This document shows, piece after piece, positions 6,558 to 13,409 of a DNA stretch of 64,000 bases. Origin of the DNA: Acidimicrobiaceae bacterium (lineage in GTDB: Bacteria; Actinomycetota; Acidimicrobiia; Acidimicrobiales; UBA8190). A program made the position numbers and the translations under genes. Position 1 is the stretch's first letter. The number at the start of each line of letters is the position of its first letter. The notes beneath the pieces are model-generated. The model saw nothing but the letters and a program-made list of their open reading frames with translations. It made no database searches and was not told the DNA's origin. Where the stretch lies: the NCBI GenBank assembly GCA_003151955.1, contig PLZB01000086.1, positions 33,041 to 97,040 on the forward strand. Direction: 5' to 3'.

Positions 6558-9464
6558 TCAGAGGCCGGCCCGGTCGAGGCCGAGGTCGTCGAGCATGGCC
6601 TCGTAGCGGGCCGCGGCCCGGCTGGCGGCAGCCCGCTTCCCGTCGCGGTCGTAGGCCTCGATGAGAATCCGCCAGAGGTCGTCGCGGAAGCGGTCGACGG
6701 TGAGCCCCCATTCACAGGCGGCGGCGGCGCCGGCCCCGTCGTCGGCGGCGAGGCGGACCCGGGCCAGTCCGACCCCGACGGTGACGGCCTCGAAGCGGTA
6801 GGCCTCCCGGGCCTTCACGACCCAGTCGGCGGGGCCGTCCTCGGGGAGGAGGTCGTCGTCGTAGGTGGCCAGGGCCTGGTCGAATGCGAGGGTGGCCCGG
6901 TCGAGGTCCCCGGCCCGGGCCGCCTCGTGGCCGGCCCGGGCGACCCGGTCGAAGCGGAGGAGGTCGACGTCCGCGTCCGGACCGGGATCGAGAAGGTAGG
7001 CGTCGCCCCGTCGGGCCAGGAGGGCGGCGCCCGAGCCCGGCCCGGCATGCTCGTCGAGGAGGCCCCGGAGGGAGGAGACGGCGACCTGGAGGCTGTGGCG
7101 ACCGGCCTTGTCGGTGGCGTCGGGCCAGAGGGCCTCGATGAGCTCCTCGCGGTGGACGGCACGGCCCACCCGGACGGCGAGGAGATGGAGGAGGGAGCGG
7201 GCCCGGGGCCGGACCTCGGCGAGATTGACGGGGCGGCCGTCGACCACGAGGCGGAAGCCCCCGAAGCAGCGGAGGAGGACCGGCTCGGACCGGCCCGGGC
7301 CGGCCTCGGCCGGGACGGCCGGCGGGGCGGGCTCCCGGACGTCGGGGTCCCGCCAGCGGCGGATCCCGAGATCGGCCAGGAGGTCGTCGGCGGGGGCGGA
7401 TTGGTCGGGTGGGGCAGCGGGGTCGGACTCGACCAGGGCCACCTGGGCCAGAGCGGCGGCCCCGGGGGTGGCGGTGGAGCGGGCCAGGGCCTCGGCGTCG
7501 AGGGCGGCCTGGCGGGCTTCGGGACGACCGGCCCGGGCCAGGGCCAGGGCCAGGAGGCTCCGGGACCAGGACTCGAGGACGGCGGCTCCCAGGCCATGGA
7601 AGCGGGCCGCGGCGTCGTCGAGGGCGTCGAGGGGGGAGGACTCGCCGGTGGCGAGGGTCCTGTGGCCGATGATCAGGGCCAGGAGGGCCTCGCCCCAGAC
7701 GTCGTGGTCCTCCCGGCAGGCGGCCTGGAGGTCGGCGGCGGCGGCCAGGGGGATCCAGCCGGCGGCGAGCTGGGCGGCCCGGGTCATCCGCCAGGGAAGG
7801 CGGTCGCCCCGACCCTCGAAGCGCGCTTCGAGCTCCTCGAGCTCCCGGCGGGCCCCGGGGGGCCGCTCGGCCGACCAGATCCCGGAGATGACGGCCAGGA
7901 GGCGGGCCACGGCCATCAGGGGGAGGGGGGCCTCGGGGTGCCGGGGTACCTGGCGGAGGAGGGCGGATCCCTCGGCCAGGCGGCCGGCGAGGACCAGGGC
8001 GGCCCCCTCGGCAAAGCGGCCGGTCGGCCCCTCGAGGTCTGCCGCCTTCCGGGCCACCTGGAGGGGGTCACGCTGGAGGGCGGAACGCAGGAGACTGAGC
8101 CAGTCGGTCGGAGGGGCGGGAAGGGGGGTCTGCCAGAGGCCGACGCTCTGGCGCTCCCGGCGGCAGGCCTCCTGGGCGGTGGCCGGGCCGAAGGCCTCCT
8201 CGGCTCGCTGGTAGGCGGCGGCGGCGGCCTCGAGGGAACCCTTGGCCACCAGACGGCGGGCCTCGGCCAGCTGGAGCCAGGGGTCGAAGGCCACCACGGC
8301 GGCCGGGAGGGAGTCGAACCAGGAGCCCGTCTCGCCGGCCAGGGCGGCCCCGTCGGAGCCGAGGACGCGCATGGCCGAGGGCCAGTCCTCGGCCCGGCAG
8401 AAGGACCAGAGGGCCCCGGCCGGCCGGCCGGCCTCCTCGAGGAGGTAGCCGGCCCGGCGGTAGGCGGACTGGGCCTCGGTCACCCCGAGGATCTGGAGGA
8501 GCTCCACCTCGAGGTGGGAGCGGAGGATCTCGTGGTAGTGGTAGGTCCCGTCGCCGTCGAGCCGGGTGGTGAAGATCTGGCGCCGCTCGAGCTCGTCGAG
8601 GAGCTGCTCGCTCCCGGACCGGCCCAGGAGGGTATCGCAGAGGTCGCCGGTCAGCTCCCGGAGGACGCTGCTGCGGACGAGGAAGTCCCGGAGGTCGGGG
8701 GGGAGCTCGTCGAGGATGTTCCGGGTCAGGTACTCCCGGACGAGCCGGGAGCGGGTGCCCAGGGAGGCCAGGACCTGGCGGCGTTCCGAGGGAGACTTGT
8801 CCGAGGTGGCCAGGTGGAAGAGCTGGAGGCAGCCGGCCCAGCCCTCGGTCCGGCGGGCCAGTTCGGCGAGCTCCTCGGGGGCGAGGGGGGTGTGGTAGCA
8901 GTCGCGGAAGAGGTGGTCGACCTCCCAGGTCCTGAAGCGGAGGTCGTCGGCACCGAGCTCGACGACCCGGTCGGAGACCCGGAGGCGGGAGAGGTCGAAG
9001 CCGGGCACGGTGCGGGAGGCGCCGAGGATGGTGAGCCGGGGTGGCCGCTCCTCGACCAGCTGGGCCAGGACGGCCTCGGCCGGGCTCCCGGCCAGGAGGT
9101 GGAGGTCGTCGAGGACGAGGAGGGTGGGCAGGGCCAGCTCGAGGGCGGCCACCAGGTCGCCGGCTGTCGACCACGGTCCCGATCCGGGGGCCGGGGAGGG
9201 GGCCAGGGCCAGCTGGAGGTGGCGGAGGAGCCGGGCCGGGTCGGTGTCCCCGCCCCGGGACCGGTACCAGGCCACCGGGGTGTCGCTGGCTTCGGCGAAC
9301 TGGGCCACCAGGGTCGTCTTGCCCCAGCCGGCGGGGGCCACGATCAGTCCGAACCCTGACCGCCAGACGCCGTCCAGGCGGTCGTGGAGGCGTTCCCGGG
9401 AGAGGCCCCCGGCCACGGGCGCCCAGGCCTGGGGTCCACTTCCGGGCGCTTGCCGTTGCGTCAC
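6558..9464 (-). CDS. MalT/STAND-type ATPase with C-terminal SARP (winged-helix + BTAD) regulator
   Basis: About 968 residues. The N-terminus is a MalT/LuxR-type P-loop: APAGWGKTT close to residue 50 and Walker B LLVLDD near 120. A HEILRSHLEVEL segment and long TPR-like helical arrays follow. Unlike LAL regulators there is no C-terminal LuxR helix-turn-helix. Instead, LLRCFGGFRLVVDGRPVNL begins an OmpR-like winged helix followed by a BTAD domain (about the last 250 residues), as in SARP activators. It is probably a signal-integrating transcriptional activator of the adjacent eCIS genes. Start choice is uncertain: I take a GTG, but a TTG 12 bases earlier is in frame. Confidence 0.88.
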   Translation of the reverse strand: MTQRQAPGSGPQAWAPVAGGLSRERLHDRLDGVWRSGFGLIVAPAGWGKTTLVAQFAEASDTPVAWYRSRGGDTDPARLLRHLQLALAPSPAPGSGPWSTAGDLVAALELALPTLLVLDDLHLLAGSPAEAVLAQLVEERPPRLTILGASRTVPGFDLSRLRVSDRVVELGADDLRFRTWEVDHLFRDCYHTPLAPEELAELARRTEGWAGCLQLFHLATSDKSPSERRQVLASLGTRSRLVREYLTRNILDELPPDLRDFLVRSSVLRELTGDLCDTLLGRSGSEQLLDELERRQIFTTRLDGDGTYHYHEILRSHLEVELLQILGVTEAQSAYRRAGYLLEEAGRPAGALWSFCRAEDWPSAMRVLGSDGAALAGETGSWFDSLPAAVVAFDPWLQLAEARRLVAKGSLEAAAAAYQRAEEAFGPATAQEACRRERQSVGLWQTPLPAPPTDWLSLLRSALQRDPLQVARKAADLEGPTGRFAEGAALVLAGRLAEGSALLRQVPRHPEAPLPLMAVARLLAVISGIWSAERPPGARRELEELEARFEGRGDRLPWRMTRAAQLAAGWIPLAAAADLQAACREDHDVWGEALLALIIGHRTLATGESSPLDALDDAAARFHGLGAAVLESWSRSLLALALARAGRPEARQAALDAEALARSTATPGAAALAQVALVESDPAAPPDQSAPADDLLADLGIRRWRDPDVREPAPPAVPAEAGPGRSEPVLLRCFGGFRLVVDGRPVNLAEVRPRARSLLHLLAVRVGRAVHREELIEALWPDATDKAGRHSLQVAVSSLRGLLDEHAGPGSGAALLARRGDAYLLDPGPDADVDLLRFDRVARAGHEAARAGDLDRATLAFDQALATYDDDLLPEDGPADWVVKAREAYRFEAVTVGVGLARVRLAADDGAGAAAACEWGLTVDRFRDDLWRILIEAYDRDGKRAAASRAAARYEAMLDDLGLDRAGL

Positions 9465-9534
9465 CCCGTCGATCAAATCTGTGCCCCCAGCTGATCAGCG
9501 CCGTCAGCGGAAATCTACCAGCCTGCCCCTGCCG

Positions 9535-9552
9535 TTGCCCGAAAGTTCGGGC
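9535..9552 (+). promoter_or_regulatory. YTGCCCGAWR element, copy 3 (palindrome)
   Basis: TTGCCCGAAAGTTCGGGC contains a near-perfect palindrome, GCCCGAA / TTCGGGC, around a 2-base centre. It lies in the 134-base gap upstream of the MalT/SARP regulator and downstream of the LuxR-type gene. An operator, possibly autoregulatory, is the simplest reading. Confidence 0.45.
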
Positions 9553-9575
9553 GGAGGGGCTGGTGGGCACAGCAC

Positions 9576-9591
9576 CTGCCCGAAGGGGCCG
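9576..9591 (+). promoter_or_regulatory. YTGCCCGAWR element, copy 4
   Basis: CTGCCCGAAGGGGCCG sits 24 bases after copy 3 in the same gap, immediately past the stop of the LuxR-type gene. It has the shared YTGCCCGAWR core but a poorer inverted repeat. Confidence 0.4.
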
Positions 9592-9598
9592 GGAGCGG

Positions 9599-10219
9599 TC
9601 AGATGACTCCGGCCCGGAGGGCGTAGGCGACTGCGTGGGAGCGGTTGCGGAGGTTGAACCGGGAGGTGACGTCGTGGATGACGTTCTTGACGGTCCGCTC
9701 GGAATAGGCGAGCTGATCGGCGATCTCGTTGGTGTCGTGACCGTCGGCGATGAGGCGGAGGACCTCGACCTCGCGTTGGGTGAATCCGTTGAAGCGGAGT
9801 CCCCGGGGCTCGAGGACATTGCGCTGGAGCTTCCCGACCTGGGACAACAGCGAGCCGAGGAGGTCGGGGGGGAGGGTGCCGTGGCCGTGGGCGGCGGAGG
9901 TCACGACGGTGGCCAGGCGCTCGGGGGAGGCCTCGGAGCGACGGAGGATGGCGCAGACCCCGGCCTCGGCGGCGGCGAGGACGCCCTGGTCGTCGAGGAC
10001 CGTGGCGACCAGGACCACCTGGGTGCACTCCCCGCGGAGCAGGGTCCGGACAGCCCGGGTGGCGTCCTCGTCGACGGTGTCGGCGGCCACGACGGCGACG
10101 TCGGCCCGGTCGGGCTCGTCGACGATCTCCAGACCGGGGAGTCCCCGGAGCTGGGCGGTGAGACCGAGGCGGGAGATGGGATCGGCGGCGACGACGTGGA
10201 GGGCTACCCGATCGGACAT
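9599..10219 (-). CDS. LuxR/NarL-type regulator with degenerate receiver domain
   Basis: 206 residues. The C-terminal LuxR helix-turn-helix (about 144-204) is canonical: GFTQREVEVLRLIADG, NEIADQLAYSERTVKNVIHDV. The N-terminal 120 residues have receiver-like spacing, but the phosphoacceptor strand reads DVAVVAADT, with Ala where the Asp is expected, and the usual switch Lys region reads AILRRS. Only one acidic-pocket Asp (D13) is clear. It probably works without phosphorylation. On the minus strand a CACACT hexamer ends 7 bases before the ATG, suggesting leaderless transcription. No histidine kinase is adjacent. Its position at the head of the eCIS block suggests it controls that block. Confidence 0.88.
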   Translation of the reverse strand: MSDRVALHVVAADPISRLGLTAQLRGLPGLEIVDEPDRADVAVVAADTVDEDATRAVRTLLRGECTQVVLVATVLDDQGVLAAAEAGVCAILRRSEASPERLATVVTSAAHGHGTLPPDLLGSLLSQVGKLQRNVLEPRGLRFNGFTQREVEVLRLIADGHDTNEIADQLAYSERTVKNVIHDVTSRFNLRNRSHAVAYALRAGVI

Positions 10220-10282
10220 GGGTTGCAGTGTGCCGGAAGGGCATCAGCGGCCGCTCAACAGGGACTCAACGTGCAGGTCAGG

Positions 10283-10298
10283 TTGCCCGAAAAGGCTC
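10283..10298 (+). promoter_or_regulatory. YTGCCCGAWR element, copy 5
   Basis: TTGCCCGAAAAGGCTC lies in the 127-base divergent gap between the LuxR-type gene (minus) and the DUF4280 gene (plus), so it could serve both promoters. It carries the core shared by the other four intergenic copies in the eCIS block. Confidence 0.42.
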
Positions 10299-10333
10299 CT
10301 GTCCGGCTCTGGGTGCAATGGCAGGAGGCACCC

Positions 10334-10339
10334 TAGACT
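10334..10339 (+). promoter_or_regulatory. -10-like hexamer TAGACT of the DUF4280 gene
   Basis: TAGACT ends exactly 7 bases before the DUF4280 ATG, so the transcript would begin at or next to the start codon (leaderless). The same spacing is repeated before many genes in this window. Confidence 0.5.
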
Positions 10340-10346
10340 GGCGGGG

Positions 10347-10733
10347 ATGGGCATCCAGTGCTGCACCGGGGCGGTCATGATGTGCACCTTCGGGATGGCC
10401 CCCTCGGTGCTCGACGCCCTCCCCGACACCGACGTCTTCTGCCCAACTCCGGCGGCAACGATCATGGACATGCTCCCGTTCGTGAACATCGAGCCCTTCG
10501 GGATGTGCATGAGCGAGGCCAACCCCGAGGTCATCGCCGCCACCGCTGCCGCCCTCGGTGTCCTCACCCCGATGCCCTGCATCCCCCTCGTCGACGCGCC
10601 CTGGATCCCGGGGGCACCGACGGTGCTGATGGGGGGCCTCCCGGCGCTGACCGACGAGTCGCTGTGCATGTGCCTGTGGGCCGGAGTCATCACCATCGAC
10701 TTCCCGGGCCAGGTCACCGTGATGGTCGAATAG
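10347..10733 (+). CDS. DUF4280 PAAR-like spike-tip protein
   Basis: 128 residues, with the PAAR-like DUF4280 pattern throughout: GAVMMCTFGMAPS, ATIMDMLPFVNIEPFGMC, NPEVIAATAAALGVLTPMPCIP and a final GQVTVMVE. Such proteins form the sharp tip on the VgrG-like spike of contractile injection systems and can carry effectors. Eight cysteines (5, 6, 13, 32, 54, 78, 107, 109) may help hold a metal or the trimer. It is the only structural eCIS gene here on the plus strand, transcribed away from the rest behind its own promoter. The start is set by the TAGACT hexamer 7 bases upstream. Confidence 0.88.
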   Translation: MGIQCCTGAVMMCTFGMAPSVLDALPDTDVFCPTPAATIMDMLPFVNIEPFGMCMSEANPEVIAATAAALGVLTPMPCIPLVDAPWIPGAPTVLMGGLPALTDESLCMCLWAGVITIDFPGQVTVMVE

Positions 10734-10755
10734 CGGGCGGTCGGCCAGAGATCCA

Positions 10756-11046
10756 GTGCACGTCGGGGCGATGACCATGGAGCTGCGGATCGTGGGGAGC
10801 CGCTCGCTCAAGGCCAAGCGGACCGTGGTCCGGCACCTGGTGGAGCGGTCCCGGAACCTCGGCCTGTCGGTGTCCGAGGTGGACCACCACGACCAGTGGC
10901 AGCGGGCCGCCATCGGCTTCGCCGCTGTGGGGTCCACGGCCGGGCAGGTGACGGACATCCTGGACCGGGCCGAGCGGTTCGTCTGGTCCCACCCCGAGGT
11001 CGAGGTCCTCGCCTGCGTGCGAGACTGGCTCGAGCTGGACCGCTGA
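10756..11046 (+). CDS. DUF503 family protein (YlxP-like)
   Basis: 96 residues matching DUF503 from end to end: VHVGAMTMELRI, SLKAKRTVVRHLVERSRN, SVSEVDHHDQWQRAAIGFAAVGS and the VLAC strand near the C-terminus. The family is a small ferredoxin-fold protein, often found in the nusA-infB-rbfA neighbourhood; its function is not firmly known. Here it stands outside that context, between the spike gene and a transporter. The GTG start matches the family's short N-terminus; an ATG five codons later is an alternative. Confidence 0.85.
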   Translation: MHVGAMTMELRIVGSRSLKAKRTVVRHLVERSRNLGLSVSEVDHHDQWQRAAIGFAAVGSTAGQVTDILDRAERFVWSHPEVEVLACVRDWLELDR

Positions 11047-11086
11047 CGAGGCGGGTGGGCCGGGTGGGTCCGGCCGGGAGGTGGGC

Positions 11087-12829
11087 GTGACGACCGAGGA
11101 CGGGGCCGGCAGGTCGTCGGGTGACACGGCCCGGCCCCGCCGGACGCGGCTGCCCTTCGCGTCCCTCCGGGGCTACCGGCGGAGCTGGCTCGGCACCGAC
11201 GTCCTGGCCGGGATCATGCTCCTGGTGATCGCCGTCCCCGAGCAGCTGGCCACCTCCCGGCTGGCCGGGATGCCCCCGATCACCGGGCTGTTCACCTTCG
11301 TGGCCGGTGCCGTCGTCTTCGCCGCGGTGGGATCGAACCCCCAGCTGTCGGTGGGGGCGGACTCCACCATCGCCCCCCTCTTCGCCGTCGGGATCGGCCA
11401 CCTGGCCGCCACCGGCTCCAGCGGCTACCTCGCCGATGTCGGCCTCCTGGCCGTGATGGTGGGAGCCATCGTGGCCCTGGTCGGCCTCCTCCGACTGGGC
11501 TGGATCGCCGATTTCCTGTCGGCCCCGATCATCACGGGGTTCCTGGCCGGGGTGGCCGTCATCATCGTCGTCCACCAGCTGCCCGACCTCCTCGGGCTCC
11601 CGTCGGTGAACGGGAGCACCGTCCACCGGCTCGACCAGATCGGCCATCACCTGGGGGCGACCAACGGCTGGGCCGTTGGGATCGGGGTGGCGGTCTTCGT
11701 CGTGGTGGTGGGGGCGGAGCGGTTGGACCGGAGGATCCCGGGGGCCCTGATCGGCCTGGTGGGATCGACGGTGGTGGTGGGCCTGGCCGGGCTGACCGGT
11801 CACGGGGTGGCCGTCCTCGGGCCCATCGCCCACGGCGCTCCCCAGCTGGGCCTGCGGCTGTCGGCCCTGACGTGGACGGAGGCGGGTCGGCTCGGCCCGA
11901 TCGCGCTGGTGGTGGCCCTGGTGGTGCTGAGCCAGACGGCTGCCACCACCCGGGCCTTCGCCGACCAGGGGGGCTACGGGACCGACGTCGGGATCGATTT
12001 CATCGGGGTCGGGGCGGGGAGCATGGCCGCCGGGCTGGTCGGGGGCTTCCCGGCCAATGCCAGCCCGGGACGGACCGGAGCGGTGGCCCAGGCTGGGGGG
12101 AAGACCCAGATGGCCGGGATCCTGGCCGCCGTCGTCACCGTCGGTCTGATCCCGGCGGCGGGGATCCTCCGGGACCTTCCCGACGCCACCCTGGCCGCCG
12201 TCCTCATCTATGTGGCCAGCCGGCTCTTCCACGTAAAGGACCTCCGGGCCGTGCTCCGGTTCGACCACTGGGAGTTCGCCCTGGCCGTCCTCACCCTCCT
12301 CACGGTGGCCCTGGTCGGGGTGGAGCAGGGTATCGCCGTGGCCGTCGGCCTGGCCATCGTCGACCGGACCCGGCTGGCGGCCCGACCCCGGACCTACGTC
12401 CTGGGCCGTATCCCGAACACCACCAGCTGGGAGCCCCTCCACCACCATGAGCACCCCCGGGAGGTCCCCGGAGTGGTGGTCTTCCTGTTCGCCGCTCCCC
12501 TCTACTTCGCCAACGCCGGCTACTTCAGGCTCCAGGTCCATCGGGCCCTGGCCACCGCCGCGGTCGTGGCACCGACCCGGCTCTTCGTCCTCGATGCGGC
12601 CGGGGCGGGCGACATCGACTTCACCGGGGCCCGGGCCCTGGGGCAGCTCCTGACCGAGTTCGAACGGGAGGGGGTGACCTTTGCCGTGGCCCGGGCCTAT
12701 GGACCCGTCCCGGAGAACCTCCGGCGGAGCGGCCTGCTCGAGACGATCAGCCCGGACCACCTCTTCCATACGGTCGACGCCGCTGTGACCGCCCTGGCCC
12801 CGTCGAGCGGGGAGCCGGCCGCAGGGTGA
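11087..12829 (+). CDS. SulP family anion transporter with STAS domain
   Basis: About 580 residues: a SulP membrane core of roughly 12 helices from FASLRGYRRSWLGTDVLAGIML through VGANPQLSVGAD-like GSNPQLSVGADST, then a cytoplasmic STAS domain (last 120 residues) with LFVLDAAGAGDIDFTGARALGQLL. The family exchanges or co-transports sulfate, bicarbonate or other anions; the substrate cannot be told from sequence. The core has GGFPANASPGRTGAVAQAGGKTQ, a conserved transport-domain loop. Start GTG is chosen because GGGAGG lies 5 bases before it; another GTG two codons earlier is in frame. Confidence 0.92.
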   Translation: MTTEDGAGRSSGDTARPRRTRLPFASLRGYRRSWLGTDVLAGIMLLVIAVPEQLATSRLAGMPPITGLFTFVAGAVVFAAVGSNPQLSVGADSTIAPLFAVGIGHLAATGSSGYLADVGLLAVMVGAIVALVGLLRLGWIADFLSAPIITGFLAGVAVIIVVHQLPDLLGLPSVNGSTVHRLDQIGHHLGATNGWAVGIGVAVFVVVVGAERLDRRIPGALIGLVGSTVVVGLAGLTGHGVAVLGPIAHGAPQLGLRLSALTWTEAGRLGPIALVVALVVLSQTAATTRAFADQGGYGTDVGIDFIGVGAGSMAAGLVGGFPANASPGRTGAVAQAGGKTQMAGILAAVVTVGLIPAAGILRDLPDATLAAVLIYVASRLFHVKDLRAVLRFDHWEFALAVLTLLTVALVGVEQGIAVAVGLAIVDRTRLAARPRTYVLGRIPNTTSWEPLHHHEHPREVPGVVVFLFAAPLYFANAGYFRLQVHRALATAAVVAPTRLFVLDAAGAGDIDFTGARALGQLLTEFEREGVTFAVARAYGPVPENLRRSGLLETISPDHLFHTVDAAVTALAPSSGEPAAG

Positions 12830-12856
12830 CCGGTGGAACCGGCTCCACCCTTCCGC

Positions 12857-12862
12857 TACGGT
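12857..12862 (+). promoter_or_regulatory. -10-like hexamer TACGGT of the RGS-like gene
   Basis: TACGGT lies 36 bases upstream of the RGS-like gene's ATG, giving a short leader that contains AGAAAGG (12886-12892) as ribosome binding site. The gene therefore appears to have its own promoter rather than relying on the SulP gene. Confidence 0.4.
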
Positions 12863-12898
12863 CGGCGCGCGTCCCACCACCATGCAGAAAGGTCCACC

Positions 12899-13387
12899 AT
12901 GCCGCTCGAGACTCCTGACCAGTGGAAGGCCGAGATGGAGCCCTGGATGCTCGAGATCGTCAAGGACAGGACGATCCCCTCGAGCCTCGAGGACTGCCTC
13001 AAGGACGAGGGCTGGGCCACGATCTACTACTTCTTCGCCAAGGCCAACTACGTGACGGAGAACCTCGACTTCCTGGCCAAGGTGGACGAGTTCGGCCGGA
13101 ACGGGAACATGGACCTGGCCAAACAGATCTACCAGGAACACGTCCGGGAGGGGTCGGCGGCCCAGGTCAACCTGAGCGGCGGCAACCGGGGGGCCCTCGA
13201 CGACATCTTCAAGGACCAGGACGAGCCCATCGGGCCGCCCGACCTCTTCGATGCCAGCCGGCGGGAGATCTACGGCCTGACCAACACCGACTCCTACACC
13301 CGGTTCGTCCGGTTCGCCACCGAGACCCAGAAGGTCCTCGGGGAGGAGATCGACTGGGACAACGTCGAGGGCCGGGACCGGAGCTGA
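12899..13387 (+). CDS. RGS-domain-like protein (regulator of G-protein signalling fold)
   Basis: 162 residues. Residues 29-140 line up by eye with eukaryotic RGS domains across their whole length: SSLEDCLKDEGW, TENLDF (53-58), AKQIYQEHV (74-82), AAQVNLS (87-93), DLFDASRREIYGL (115-127) and TDSYTRF (130-136). In RGS4 the equivalent Glu-Asn, Asn of VNL and Asp-Ser...Arg residues contact the G-alpha switch regions; here E54, N55, N91, D131, S132 and R135 are kept. No signal peptide or membrane segment is present. The start has AGAAAGG six bases upstream. Bacterial RGS proteins are very rare and heterotrimeric G proteins are not expected in the host, so the target is unknown. It lies 2.2 kb from the eCIS spike gene. 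Confidence 0.75.
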   Translation: MPLETPDQWKAEMEPWMLEIVKDRTIPSSLEDCLKDEGWATIYYFFAKANYVTENLDFLAKVDEFGRNGNMDLAKQIYQEHVREGSAAQVNLSGGNRGALDDIFKDQDEPIGPPDLFDASRREIYGLTNTDSYTRFVRFATETQKVLGEEIDWDNVEGRDRS

Positions 13388-13395
13388 CTCCCGGG

Positions 13396-13401
13396 TAGCC
13401 T
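13396..13401 (+). promoter_or_regulatory. -10-like hexamer TAGCCT of the subtilase-like gene
   Basis: TAGCCT ends 8 bases before the ATG of the secreted subtilase-like gene, consistent with a leaderless transcript. It starts 8 bases after the RGS-like gene's stop, so the long downstream operon seems to be transcribed separately. Confidence 0.5.
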
Positions 13402-13409
13402 CGGTCCCC

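Noticed and set aside
5589..9359. Very long open frame on the plus strand opposite the eCIS ATPase and regulator genes
   Set aside because: Its Gly/Glu/Pro-rich translation has no domain and it lies antisense to well-supported genes. At about 70% G+C such antisense frames are expected; the same applies at 10808-13564, 13467-17060, 25544-28396 and 37638-41624.
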